DNA of 17,578 nt from CAYIFA01 sp964362625 (lineage in GTDB: Bacteria; Patescibacteriota; Minisyncoccia; 1-14-0-10-42-19), in assembly GCA_964362625.1 (NCBI GenBank), contig CAYIFA010000016.1, forward strand, positions 1 to 17,578, written 5' to 3'. This document shows positions 1 to 6,501 of this stretch, piece after piece. The notes under the pieces were generated by a model. It worked only from the letters and a program-made list of their open reading frames with translations. It was not told the origin of the DNA and ran no database searches. Every line of letters starts with the position of its first letter. Position 1 is the first letter of the stretch. A program made the translations under genes and the position numbers.

Positions 1-27
1 TAAAATTTAAAATTGAAAATTGAAAAT
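1..27. repeat. AT-rich AAAATT/GAAAATT repeat at the broken end of fmt
   Basis: The first 27 bases are an iteration of AAAATT units (AAAATTTAAAATTG, then GAAAATTGAAAAT). Short tracts of this kind are common in CPR genomes. Its position at the point where the fmt reading frame is lost makes slippage or misassembly plausible. Confidence 0.5.
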
Positions 28-735
28 GCCGATTTATTCATTGTGGCATCTTACGGAAAAATAATACCGAAGGACTTACTGAATATTCCAAAATACGGCG
101 CCATTAATGTTCATCCGTCGCTGCTCCCAAAATATCGCGGAGCAAGTCCGATCCAAGCCGCCATCCTAAACGGCGACAAGGAGGCCGGGGTAACGATAAT
201 GCTTATGGATGAAGAAATGGACCATGGGCCAATAGTCGTAAATTCAAAGTTCAAAATTCAAAGTTCAAAATTGACTTATATAGAACTCGAACAAGAGTTG
301 GCGGACTTAGGAGCAAATTTGCTTATTGAAACAATTCCCGACTGGGTTGCCGGGAAAATCAAACCGGAAGAACAAAATCACGACGAGGCGGTTTATACTA
401 AAAAAGTTGCCAAGGAAGACGGACATATTAATTGGCATGAGCCGGCGGAAGTAATCGAAAGAAAAATAAGGGCATACCTCCCAAACCCGGGGACATTCAC
501 TTTTTATAAAACAAGCGCGCGTACACTGCGCCTAAAGATTATCGCGGCAGAAGTAACCCCCAGGCCATCTGAGATTGCGGACGGAGAAGTATTTAGGACC
601 GCAAAATCATTCGCGGTTGGAACATCGGACGGCGCTCTGGAAATAATAAAAATTCAACCGGATGGCAAGGATGAAATGCCGGCCGCGGCGTTTTTAAACG
701 GCCACCAAAAAATAATCGGCGCGCTACTTTCGTGA
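13..735 (+). CDS. fmt: Methionyl-tRNA formyltransferase, N-terminus missing
   Basis: Transfers a formyl group from 10-formyl-THF to Met-tRNAfMet for initiation. Seen here are the second half of the formyltransferase domain, with INVHPSLLPKYRGASPIQ (the Asn and His of the catalytic site) and the MDHG motif holding the catalytic Asp, followed by the C-terminal tRNA-binding OB-like domain (about residues 140-240). At 240 residues against a usual 305-320, roughly the first 70-80 residues are absent. The frame carries a TAA at 1-3 and only a TTG at 13 as a nominal start, in the middle of a conserved region, so this is not a natural start. All three plus frames are stopped within the first 23 bases, so the rest of the gene cannot run straight in from the left. 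Either the gene is broken by a frameshift in an AT-rich repeat or the edge is misassembled. The family call is firm; whether the gene is intact is not. Confidence 0.9.
   Translation: MKIENADLFIVASYGKIIPKDLLNIPKYGAINVHPSLLPKYRGASPIQAAILNGDKEAGVTIMLMDEEMDHGPIVVNSKFKIQSSKLTYIELEQELADLGANLLIETIPDWVAGKIKPEEQNHDEAVYTKKVAKEDGHINWHEPAEVIERKIRAYLPNPGTFTFYKTSARTLRLKIIAAEVTPRPSEIADGEVFRTAKSFAVGTSDGALEIIKIQPDGKDEMPAAAFLNGHQKIIGALLS
241..273. repeat. In-frame TTCAAAG/TTCAAAA tandem repeat within fmt
   Basis: Two copies of a 14-base unit (TTCAAAGTTCAAAA) lie in tandem inside the fmt coding sequence and encode about ten residues, NSKFKIQSSK. They fall between the MDHG catalytic segment and the LADLGANLL helix, where the E. 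coli enzyme has a variable stretch of similar length, so the repeat has replaced rather than lengthened the protein. Its base composition resembles the tract at the left edge. Confidence 0.55.
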
Positions 736-1392
736 TTATTGCCTGTTAAAGCTCCAGGTTTCGAGAATAGGGCCCAAAAACGCATCCATGTCGGAATAAG
801 CGGTAACTCGATAAAGATAATTGCCGTGCGGAAGCGGTTCGGGCGGCCAAACAAACCATATTTCACGGGTTTTCCCGATAGATTGATTCTCGATCTCAAA
901 GATTAGCGCCGGAATATTCCCACCGCCAAAAACTATATCTTGCGAGTTTTCTATCTTAATGTCTGGCAAATCGGCCTGTATTCGTACGGGGGTTAATTCG
1001 GCCGCCGCTTCGTCAAACGGAGTTATAAAAACCTGGAAAGAGTTTTGGCCCGGGCCCTGAACCAAAACCAAACTGCCGGCTTCCTCCGACATATCATTCA
1101 CGCTAAGTCCTTCGGGATATCGAAACGAAAAACCATAGACATCGCTCACATAAACTTGACTCAAATCTCCAGCTGCAATTGGTTGCGTTTCACCGCCGTC
1201 CACTGTAACCGTGTCTGATTCCGAGGGTGCGCCAGAAGGCTTTTCCCACCATTCGCCGATGCTTAACGCTGGCTGGCCACCCGCATTATTCCCCAATGGC
1301 CAAAATTTGTTGAAAGCAAAATATCCAGCTCCGGCAACGACCAAAACCGTAAAGAGGGCGGAAATTACTATCTTCCATTTTACGTTTAGCAT
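736..1392 (-). CDS. Membrane-anchored extracytoplasmic protein, PsbP-like motif
   Basis: 218 residues of unknown function. Residues 7-28 form a single hydrophobic segment after a short basic N-terminus, so the protein is probably anchored with its bulk outside. A Gly/Ser/Thr-rich linker (about 33-75) leads to a globular domain opening with VYGFSFRYPEG, the YGFSFxYP signature seen in many small PsbP-like secreted proteins of CPR bacteria. There is no cysteine lipobox. The start is ATG at 1392, preceded by a promoter-like TTGACA-N18-TAGGAT whose -10 ends 7 bases before the ATG. The stop codon directly abuts that of the convergent fmt with no spacer. The gene is monocistronic. I recognise the motif but no function. 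Confidence 0.8.
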   Translation of the reverse strand: MLNVKWKIVISALFTVLVVAGAGYFAFNKFWPLGNNAGGQPALSIGEWWEKPSGAPSESDTVTVDGGETQPIAAGDLSQVYVSDVYGFSFRYPEGLSVNDMSEEAGSLVLVQGPGQNSFQVFITPFDEAAAELTPVRIQADLPDIKIENSQDIVFGGGNIPALIFEIENQSIGKTREIWFVWPPEPLPHGNYLYRVTAYSDMDAFLGPILETWSFNRQ

Positions 1393-1399
1393 TACCTAA

Positions 1400-1429
1400 A
1401 TCCTATCAAATTATCCAATTTCATGTCAA
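1400..1429 (-). promoter_or_regulatory. Predicted promoter of the 218-residue membrane protein
   Basis: On the minus strand a perfect TTGACA (1424-1429) is followed after 18 bases by TAGGAT (1400-1405, two mismatches to TATAAT). Seven bases separate the -10 from the ATG, so transcription would begin at or next to the start codon. It lies just downstream of the 3' end of tRNA-Glu. Confidence 0.5.
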
Positions 1430-1443
1430 AAATAGCAGTTTTG

Positions 1444-1518
1444 CGCCGTCACCGGGATTTGAACCCGGGTTACATGGATGAGAACCATGCGTCCTAGACC
1501 GGACTAGACGATGACGGC
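1444..1518 (-). tRNA. tRNA-Glu, anticodon CTC
   Basis: Read on the minus strand, the acceptor arms GCCGTCA (1512-1518) and TGACGGC (1445-1451) pair perfectly. The D-arm carries TCGTCTAG...TAGGAC, typical of tRNA-Glu. The anticodon stem CATGG/CCATG encloses the loop TTCTCAT, giving anticodon CTC (reads GAG). The T-arm is CCCGGGTTCAAATCCCGG, with GGTTCAAATCC. The discriminator is G at 1444. CCA is not encoded (CAA follows), so a CCA-adding enzyme is required. The 5' end lies one base after the murF stop codon, so the tRNA is probably transcribed as the tail of the cell-wall operon and released by RNase P, unless a promoter lies inside murF. Confidence 0.95.
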
Positions 1519-1519
1519 A

Positions 1520-2827
1520 TTATTTATTTTTCCACTCCCGCTCCTGTCTTACCAGCAACTCACCGGCTTTCTCCGGATGGGCCATCACCGCCTCAACAAT
1601 TTTCTCCATGCGCATTGATTCCGAACCTTTAACTAAAATCAGATCGCCGGGAATGACCTTCTTTTTGATCTCGGCCGCGGCCTCCTCGGATTCATAAAAC
1701 TCAAATATGTTTTCTCGCGCGAATGCGTTTTTCCGCGCCTCGTCTGCGATAAATTTAGCACGAGACCCGACTGTAATCAAGATGTCGACGCCACCCAGCC
1801 GCCCGGCGACTGCCCGATGCGCTAATTCAGTATACTCTCCGAGTTCCAGCATATCGCCCAAAACCGCGACTTTTCTTTTGGCCGGCAACTCCCTCATTAA
1901 ATCCAACGCGGCATGCATCGCCGCGGGCGACGCGTTATAGCTATCGTCGAGGATTAAACTTTGCCTGATTCCATCAATCAAACTCAACCGGCCAACGGGA
2001 GATCGATATCGAGTCAATGACTGCGAAATATCAACCAAATTCATTCCTTTAACTATACCGACTGTGGTAGCGGCAAGCGCGGCATAAACCTGCGTCTTTC
2101 CGAATGTATCAAAAATACGAAAAGGCACCACTCTCCCGTCATGACATAATTTAAATGTAATGCCCACCGGACGTTGGGCGCCGTTATTTTCTCCAAAGAC
2201 AAGTTTATAATCTGTCGCTCGAATATTGGCTCCTTCTCCAAACCCGAACGTTAAAACATGCCCGCGGATTTCACGGCGCATTTTTAGCACAGCCAAATCA
2301 TCAAAATTCAAAATTGCAAAATCAGCCCCCTGCAAATTACTTAGAATTTTGGATTTTTCATAGGCAACTTCCTCCGGTCCGGAAAAAAATTCTACGTGAA
2401 CTGGCACTTCACCAATTGCGGTGACTACCGCAATGTGCGGATTTATTAGATCGGCTAACTTTTTTATATCGCCCGGACGATCGGCCGCAACTTCTAAAAC
2501 CAAAGTTTTGGGAAAATCGTGTTTAAAAATGATCAGCGATAATCCTCGCAAAAAAACCAAAAGCCAACCTAACGGCGAATACCAAGGGTTAGCCATCCCG
2601 ATAACCGCAAGCGACACGCCAATTTCACTATTGTAGTTCTTATCACTTCTGCGGCACGACCCGGACGCTTTTACAACTTCGTAAACTGCCTCTTTGGCGG
2701 AAGTCTTTCCAACGCTTCCGGTGATAGAAATTATTTCTGGCTTATATTTATGCAGAATCAATCTTACCTCGGCAAATAATATTGCAATTATTGTGGATTT
2801 CATAACTTTCATGTCTATAGTTCTCAC
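1520..2827 (-). CDS. murF: UDP-MurNAc-tripeptide-D-Ala-D-Ala ligase (MurF-type), lacking the N-terminal domain
   Basis: Adds D-Ala-D-Ala to UDP-MurNAc-tripeptide, the last cytoplasmic step of pentapeptide synthesis. The Mur ligase P-loop ITGSVGKTS has its Lys at residue 41. The segment GPEEVAYEKSKIL carries the conserved acidic and Lys residues of the centre, and DDSYNASP and GDMLELG mark the C-terminal domain. In canonical MurF the P-loop lies near residue 107-113 after a UDP-sugar-binding domain. Here that domain is replaced by a short hydrophobic helix (residues 9-25), so substrate recognition must differ. The GTG start overlaps the ftsI stop as GTGA. An ATG at 2812, with GGTGAG ten bases upstream, is an equally good start. 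This is the last protein gene of the mraZ operon. Another Mur-ligase-like role cannot be excluded, but the position supports MurF. Confidence 0.88.
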   Translation of the reverse strand: MRTIDMKVMKSTIIAILFAEVRLILHKYKPEIISITGSVGKTSAKEAVYEVVKASGSCRRSDKNYNSEIGVSLAVIGMANPWYSPLGWLLVFLRGLSLIIFKHDFPKTLVLEVAADRPGDIKKLADLINPHIAVVTAIGEVPVHVEFFSGPEEVAYEKSKILSNLQGADFAILNFDDLAVLKMRREIRGHVLTFGFGEGANIRATDYKLVFGENNGAQRPVGITFKLCHDGRVVPFRIFDTFGKTQVYAALAATTVGIVKGMNLVDISQSLTRYRSPVGRLSLIDGIRQSLILDDSYNASPAAMHAALDLMRELPAKRKVAVLGDMLELGEYTELAHRAVAGRLGGVDILITVGSRAKFIADEARKNAFARENIFEFYESEEAAAEIKKKVIPGDLILVKGSESMRMEKIVEAVMAHPEKAGELLVRQEREWKNK

Positions 2828-4545
2828 CGGTCAGGCGGTATTTCATAATAATGCAGTAAGAAATTCGTTAAATCAAGAAAAGAATGGCCGAGAGATTGCG
2901 ACGCGTATTCCACCCCCTGCGGCGCCTCCAGCATCAGAAAAATCAAGAACTTAGCATCATAGGCCGGAGCGTAACCGAAAAATGCATGGAGAAATTCTCC
3001 GGAATATCCTTTGCCATCTTTATTGGGGATTTGAGCGGTTCCGGTTTTAGCCGCGACTGAATAATTTTTAGGGCCAAGCCCGCCGCCCAAGAGGGCATCG
3101 TCAACGACGTTAACAAGCATCCGTGATATTTCGAGCGAAGTTTTTTCGGATATGACGCGCCGAACCTCGCGTGGCGAGCGCGTCTCGTCCGGCAAGCCAT
3201 CCCGCTCAATCCTTTCGACAACATAAGGACGCATAAGAACTCCGCCATTGGCCAGCGCCGATACTGCCCGCACAAATGACATTGGCGAAATCGCAATCCC
3301 CTGCCCGAATGAAGCGGAGGCGAATTCAACGTCGCGCATGGTATATAAATTAGAAATGTCGCCGATGGATTCGCTAGGCAAATCAATATCAGTTTTTTCA
3401 TCAAGGCCGAATTTTTCGATATAATCAAGAAATTTTTCTTTGCCTAGTTTGTTTGCGGCAAAAACCGCGCCGGTGTTTAAGGACTGATTCAAAACTTCTT
3501 GCATATTTACCGTACCGCGCCCCTTACCGTCATAATTGCTTATATGCGCGGGGCCGATATCAACGAAGCCGGCATCATAATAGGTCGTCTCCGGCGTAAG
3601 CGCCTCGCTATCAAGGGCAAAAGCCATGGTAAGCGGTTTAAATACTGAGCCTAGTTCAAAAATTGATGAAACAAGAGGGTTGGTAAAATATGATATATCA
3701 GAAACGCTTGAAAAATCGTTAAGGTCAAATTCCGGCCTGGAAGCCATGGCCAGAATTCGTCCGGTTTTGGGCTCGATTATCAACCCGGCTGCGTGGCGTG
3801 GATGCCACTGCCGAAAAACCTCATCCAAGCGAGCTTCCAGTTCTTCTTGGACCCGTAAATCCAGCGTCAATACTATGTCTTTGCCTTCGGAAGCCGATGT
3901 AAATAATCCGCGGCTGAAATTCAGAAGAAGCCCGCCGTAACCTTCGGGCCCCTGACGGAATCCGGCTATCCCTTGCAAAGTTTTTTCATAAAAACTTTCC
4001 AGTCCATATCGTCCGTGTTCCTCGCCGAATTCGTCAAACCCGACAAAACCCGTTGCATGCGCGGCAAAACCGCCAAATGGATAAAAACGCCATTCCTGCC
4101 CAATTGTTCCAATGCCCGGCAGATTTGATCCGATAATTTCGTCAGCTACCAATGGGTCAAGCCGCTTCAAAAGAATTTCAAAAGGATCATTAGATTTTTG
4201 GGCGAAATTAAAGAAATCCGCTTCATCTATCCGCAGGCCGTGACCGGCCAGTAAAGCGGAAAGCGTTTTGAAAGTGCTCGTGGCGTTAACCAGCTTCATT
4301 GGATTGACATACAAAAGCGAGCCGTTACGGGTGGTGGCAATGCTCGCCGGCTTGCCGTCTTTCGACTGAATTTTTATCTCACCCCGGCGGCCGGCAAGTA
4401 TTTGCGAGGAAATCTGCTGGCGTTCGGCAAGCGTACTGTAATAATCACCTTCGGCAATCTGGAGAAAGAAAAGACGCGTGACAATTAAAATGCCAAAGCA
4501 AGTAAGCAACACTCCCACCGCTATTAGGCGTTTAACAGATACCAT
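2824..4545 (-). CDS. ftsI: Division-specific class B penicillin-binding protein (FtsI/PBP3)
   Basis: Septal peptidoglycan transpeptidase. Residues 7-29 are a single membrane anchor. They are followed by the N-terminal dimerisation module, starting with a reduced RRGEI motif (53-57; the usual DRNG part is degenerate), and by the transpeptidase domain with the acyl-serine motif SVFK (300-303), SLN (355-357) and KTGTA (500-504). No PASTA domains follow. The 573 residues are normal for FtsI. The order rsmH-ftsL-ftsI-murF fixes the division role and separates it from the second PBP at 8433-10349. The ATG start follows the ftsL-like stop by 26 bases without an evident Shine-Dalgarno sequence. The stop overlaps the murF start by four bases, indicating coupled translation. 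Confidence 0.95.
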   Translation of the reverse strand: MVSVKRLIAVGVLLTCFGILIVTRLFFLQIAEGDYYSTLAERQQISSQILAGRRGEIKIQSKDGKPASIATTRNGSLLYVNPMKLVNATSTFKTLSALLAGHGLRIDEADFFNFAQKSNDPFEILLKRLDPLVADEIIGSNLPGIGTIGQEWRFYPFGGFAAHATGFVGFDEFGEEHGRYGLESFYEKTLQGIAGFRQGPEGYGGLLLNFSRGLFTSASEGKDIVLTLDLRVQEELEARLDEVFRQWHPRHAAGLIIEPKTGRILAMASRPEFDLNDFSSVSDISYFTNPLVSSIFELGSVFKPLTMAFALDSEALTPETTYYDAGFVDIGPAHISNYDGKGRGTVNMQEVLNQSLNTGAVFAANKLGKEKFLDYIEKFGLDEKTDIDLPSESIGDISNLYTMRDVEFASASFGQGIAISPMSFVRAVSALANGGVLMRPYVVERIERDGLPDETRSPREVRRVISEKTSLEISRMLVNVVDDALLGGGLGPKNYSVAAKTGTAQIPNKDGKGYSGEFLHAFFGYAPAYDAKFLIFLMLEAPQGVEYASQSLGHSFLDLTNFLLHYYEIPPDR

Positions 4546-4571
4546 ATTTAATAAAATTGCCGCGAGTCGGG

Positions 4572-4895
4572 CTACCTTAACACCAGACTTGAGACGCGTG
4601 AAGCGAATTCAGGGTTTTTCGTTCGCGAATAACTACCAACTTCCATATACTCATGTTCATAACGAGCCATTACGCTCTGACGGGTCCGGACGGCCTCTTG
4701 ATACACAAACTCGATATCGGATAATCCATTCCGAAGCAAGGCCAGTTCTCGTGAAACGCTGACTGCGGCATAAATAAAATATATATGAAAAACCGCCAAG
4801 ATTAAAGTCAGCGATATTGTTGCGACGAACGAAAACTTCCGATTCGCCCAATCGTTATTTTTTAAATTTATTGTTGAATATGGGTTGTCGCTCAT
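4572..4895 (-). CDS. ftsL: FtsL-like bitopic division protein
   Basis: 107 residues: a 23-residue cytoplasmic tail, one strongly hydrophobic membrane span (about 24-46), then an outside segment whose heptad-like pattern suggests a coiled coil (about 47-80). FtsL works with FtsB and FtsQ to activate FtsW and FtsI. Sequence identity alone would not prove the family. The assignment rests on topology, length and the invariant slot between rsmH and ftsI. ATG lies one base after the rsmH stop codon, so translation is probably coupled. Confidence 0.75.
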   Translation of the reverse strand: MSDNPYSTINLKNNDWANRKFSFVATISLTLILAVFHIYFIYAAVSVSRELALLRNGLSDIEFVYQEAVRTRQSVMARYEHEYMEVGSYSRTKNPEFASRVSSLVLR

Positions 4896-4896
4896 T

Positions 4897-5775
4897 TTAT
4901 TTTTGTATTACGCGCAATTTAGCTGATCGCGCCCGAGGATTCACATGCACTTCCCCAACTGATGGCACTACTGGCTTCTTGGTCAAAATAACTGCCTTGC
5001 CCGAAAAACTCTTGAAATTTTTAAAGCTCTGCTTAACTATGCGATCCTCCAAAGAATGAAAGGAGATTGCGGACAAACGTCCATTCTTACCAAGAATCTC
5101 CCAGCTCGCTTTTAAGGCATCCTCCAGTGAGGCCAGTTCATCATTCACCGCAATTCGCAAAGCCTGAAACACCCGGGTCGCTGGATGGATTCTTAATTTT
5201 CGTAAATATATGACCGGCAGCGATTCTTTGATAACGCCAACTAGATCTGCGGTAGTGCTTATCTCGGATTTGTTGCGCCGCCAGACAATTCCTTTAGCTA
5301 TTTTTCTTGAAAATCGCTCCTCGCCATATTTATAAAAAATTTCCGCCAATTTAATTTCCGGCCAGTTATTGATAATCTCTTTAGCAGTAAGCCGGTCAGC
5401 CGCGTCAAAACGCATATCAAGCGGCTCGTCCTTCATGAAACTAAACCCGCGGCCCGACTCCTCCAGAAGATTTGAGCTTAGACCGAGATCGAAAAGAATG
5501 CCATCCCAAACCTTGCCGAATTTTCTGGTTAATTCTTTGATATTTCGGAAATTCCCATGCACCGCGTGAAATCTTTTATCGTCTTTAAAATTCTCAGAAA
5601 TTTTTTCTATAGCATCTTTATCTCGATCGATGCCGATTAGAATTCCGTCTTTTGGCAAAAATTTAAGTATTACTCCGGCATGCCCGCCGCCATTAACGGT
5701 TGCGTCAATTATCCTTCGGCATTTTTCGGGCTGCAAAAATTGGATAACTTCGTTTAAAAGAACTGGAACATGCAT
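4897..5775 (-). CDS. rsmH: 16S rRNA (cytosine1402-N4)-methyltransferase RsmH (MraW)
   Basis: Methylates N4 of C1402 in the ribosomal P site, using SAM. The N-terminus MHVPVLLNEVI is the family signature. The SAM-binding loop is DATVNGGGHAG (24-34), the acidic IGIDRD (48-53) contacts the ribose, and FDLGLSS (95-101), followed by RGFSF, is the conserved catalytic-region motif. The C-terminus keeps SFHSLEDRIVKQ and ends with NPRARSAKLRVI. At 292 residues it is slightly short of the usual 300-315. ATG lies one base after the mraZ stop, and the stop one base before the ftsL-like start, so ribosomes probably reinitiate along the operon. Confidence 0.97.
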   Translation of the reverse strand: MHVPVLLNEVIQFLQPEKCRRIIDATVNGGGHAGVILKFLPKDGILIGIDRDKDAIEKISENFKDDKRFHAVHGNFRNIKELTRKFGKVWDGILFDLGLSSNLLEESGRGFSFMKDEPLDMRFDAADRLTAKEIINNWPEIKLAEIFYKYGEERFSRKIAKGIVWRRNKSEISTTADLVGVIKESLPVIYLRKLRIHPATRVFQALRIAVNDELASLEDALKASWEILGKNGRLSAISFHSLEDRIVKQSFKNFKSFSGKAVILTKKPVVPSVGEVHVNPRARSAKLRVIQK

Positions 5776-5776
5776 T

Positions 5777-6211
5777 TTAATACGCGCCTATCTCCCCCAA
5801 CTTTTCGGCCAGCATATCTGTTTGTTTTTCAATCTCTGATTTGTAAATAGCCCATCTTGCCGCATCCCATATTTCCAAACGTTTATATACCCCGGTGATG
5901 ACAACCTTATCTTTAAGCCCGGCGTATTCTTTAAGGTAATCCGGTATCAATATCCGGCCAAGAGAATCGAAATCAACTTCGGAAGCCCCGGCCAAAAACA
6001 AGCGAACGAAATTTCTGGTGGAGGCCTGCCCAGTTGATAGCCCAGCCAGATTCTCCGCTACCTTCGCCCATTCCTTCAAGGAATAAACAAACAAACATGC
6101 ATCAAGCCCACGGGTGATGACCGCCCTCCGGCCCAGTTCCTTGCGGAATTTCGCCGGAAGCGACACTCTTTTCTTGATATCTAGCGTATGCGCAAACTCG
6201 CCGATCAACAT
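5777..6211 (-). CDS. mraZ: Transcriptional regulator MraZ
   Basis: 144 residues with two SpoVT/AbrB-type repeats, each with the conserved D-x3-R-x3-P core: DIKKRVSLPAKFRKELG near residue 11 and DSLGRILIPDYLKEYAG near residue 81. MraZ forms a ring and binds repeated boxes in its own promoter. In E. coli it represses the division and cell-wall cluster. It is the first gene of the operon, as is usual. No Shine-Dalgarno sequence precedes the ATG, and a TATATT lies seven bases upstream, so the mRNA may be leaderless. A direct repeat just upstream is a possible operator. Confidence 0.96.
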   Translation of the reverse strand: MLIGEFAHTLDIKKRVSLPAKFRKELGRRAVITRGLDACLFVYSLKEWAKVAENLAGLSTGQASTRNFVRLFLAGASEVDFDSLGRILIPDYLKEYAGLKDKVVITGVYKRLEIWDAARWAIYKSEIEKQTDMLAEKLGEIGAY

Positions 6212-6217
6212 AATGTG

Positions 6218-6251
6218 AAATATACGAAATTGTGGGTAAATATACGAAATT
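6218..6251 (-). promoter_or_regulatory. Direct repeat at the mraZ start, possible promoter/MraZ operator
   Basis: Two exact copies of a 14-mer (minus strand AATTTCGTATATTT, at 6238-6251 and 6218-6231) lie 20 bp apart, two helical turns, with ACCCAC between them. The start-proximal copy contains TATATT at 6219-6224, seven bases from the ATG, and could be the -10. No good -35 is visible. MraZ of other bacteria binds short direct repeats at this position, but the boxes known from E. coli (TGGGN) are not repeated here; only one TGGG appears, on the plus strand in the spacer. Confidence 0.5.
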
Positions 6252-6268
6252 TAACGCATCTGAGTTAG

Positions 6269-6359
6269 TTATTCACACTGTCCACCGGTTTTCCACAATT
6301 TACCACTTCATTAATATGATATCCCACCGTGAAACACATAGCAACTATAGTTATCCACA
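6269..6359 (+). promoter_or_regulatory. Cluster of three DnaA-box matches
   Basis: TTATTCACA (6269-6277), TTTTCCACA (6289-6297) and TTATCCACA (6351-6359) each match the consensus TTWTNCACA exactly and point the same way. Two further 9-mers on the minus strand, TTACCCACA (6231-6239) and TATTTCACA (6214-6222), differ by one base. Function is inferred only: DnaA could regulate mraZ transcription, or the region could be part of an origin. Confidence 0.45.
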
Positions 6360-6399
6360 GAGCACCAGAGTTCCGGCAAGGCCGGAACACGGTGCTCTG
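6358..6399. other. Long nested hairpin upstream of mraZ
   Basis: CAGAGCACC (6358-6366) pairs with GGTGCTCTG (6391-6399). Inside, GTTCCGGC (6370-6377) pairs with GCCGGAAC (6381-6388) around a three-base loop. That gives 17 base pairs with a small internal loop and no following T-run in either direction, so it is not a standard terminator. The third DnaA box overlaps its left foot. Confidence 0.7.
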
Positions 6400-6401
6400 T
6401 A

Positions 6402-6433
6402 GCCCCGAACCGTGCTTTGCACTGGTTCAGGGC
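6402..6433. other. Second hairpin, GC-rich, next to the first
   Basis: GCCC-C-GAACC-GTGC pairs with GCAC-T-GGTTC-A-GGGC around a TTT loop: 13 pairs with one C-A mismatch and one bulged T. It starts three bases after the first hairpin, and the two together make a structured block of about 76 bases with no coding potential. It could be a small MITE-like element or part of an RNA. Confidence 0.6.
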
Positions 6434-6444
6434 ACAATTCGTGA

Positions 6445-6483
6445 AACAACAAAAAAGCCGCCTTAATCAAGCGGGGGGTTGTT
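6445..6483 (-). terminator. Rho-independent terminator of lysS
   Basis: On the minus strand a GC-rich stem, CCGCTT / AAGGCGG with one bulged base and a GATT loop, is followed by GC and then TTTTTT (6451-6456). An outer AACAAC/GTTGTT pairing lengthens the stem. It begins about 20 bases past the lysS stop codon and separates the lysS transcript from the mraZ operon. Confidence 0.75.
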
Positions 6484-6501
6484 GTTAAAATTTTGAAAAA
6501 C

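Noticed and set aside
2299..2324. AAATT-type repeat in murF (minus-strand gene)
   Set aside because: It resembles the fmt tract, but the encoded DFAILNFDD is ordinary conserved Mur ligase sequence, so the match is probably coincidental base composition.
4657..4851. Alternative minus-strand frame inside the ftsL-like gene
   Set aside because: The 107-residue frame has the expected membrane span and is set one base from rsmH. The shifted frame has no such support.
6212..6501. A chromosomal origin as a firm call
   Set aside because: Genes on both sides run the same way, no dnaA or dnaN gene is nearby, and GC skew was not computed. Kept only as a DnaA-box cluster.
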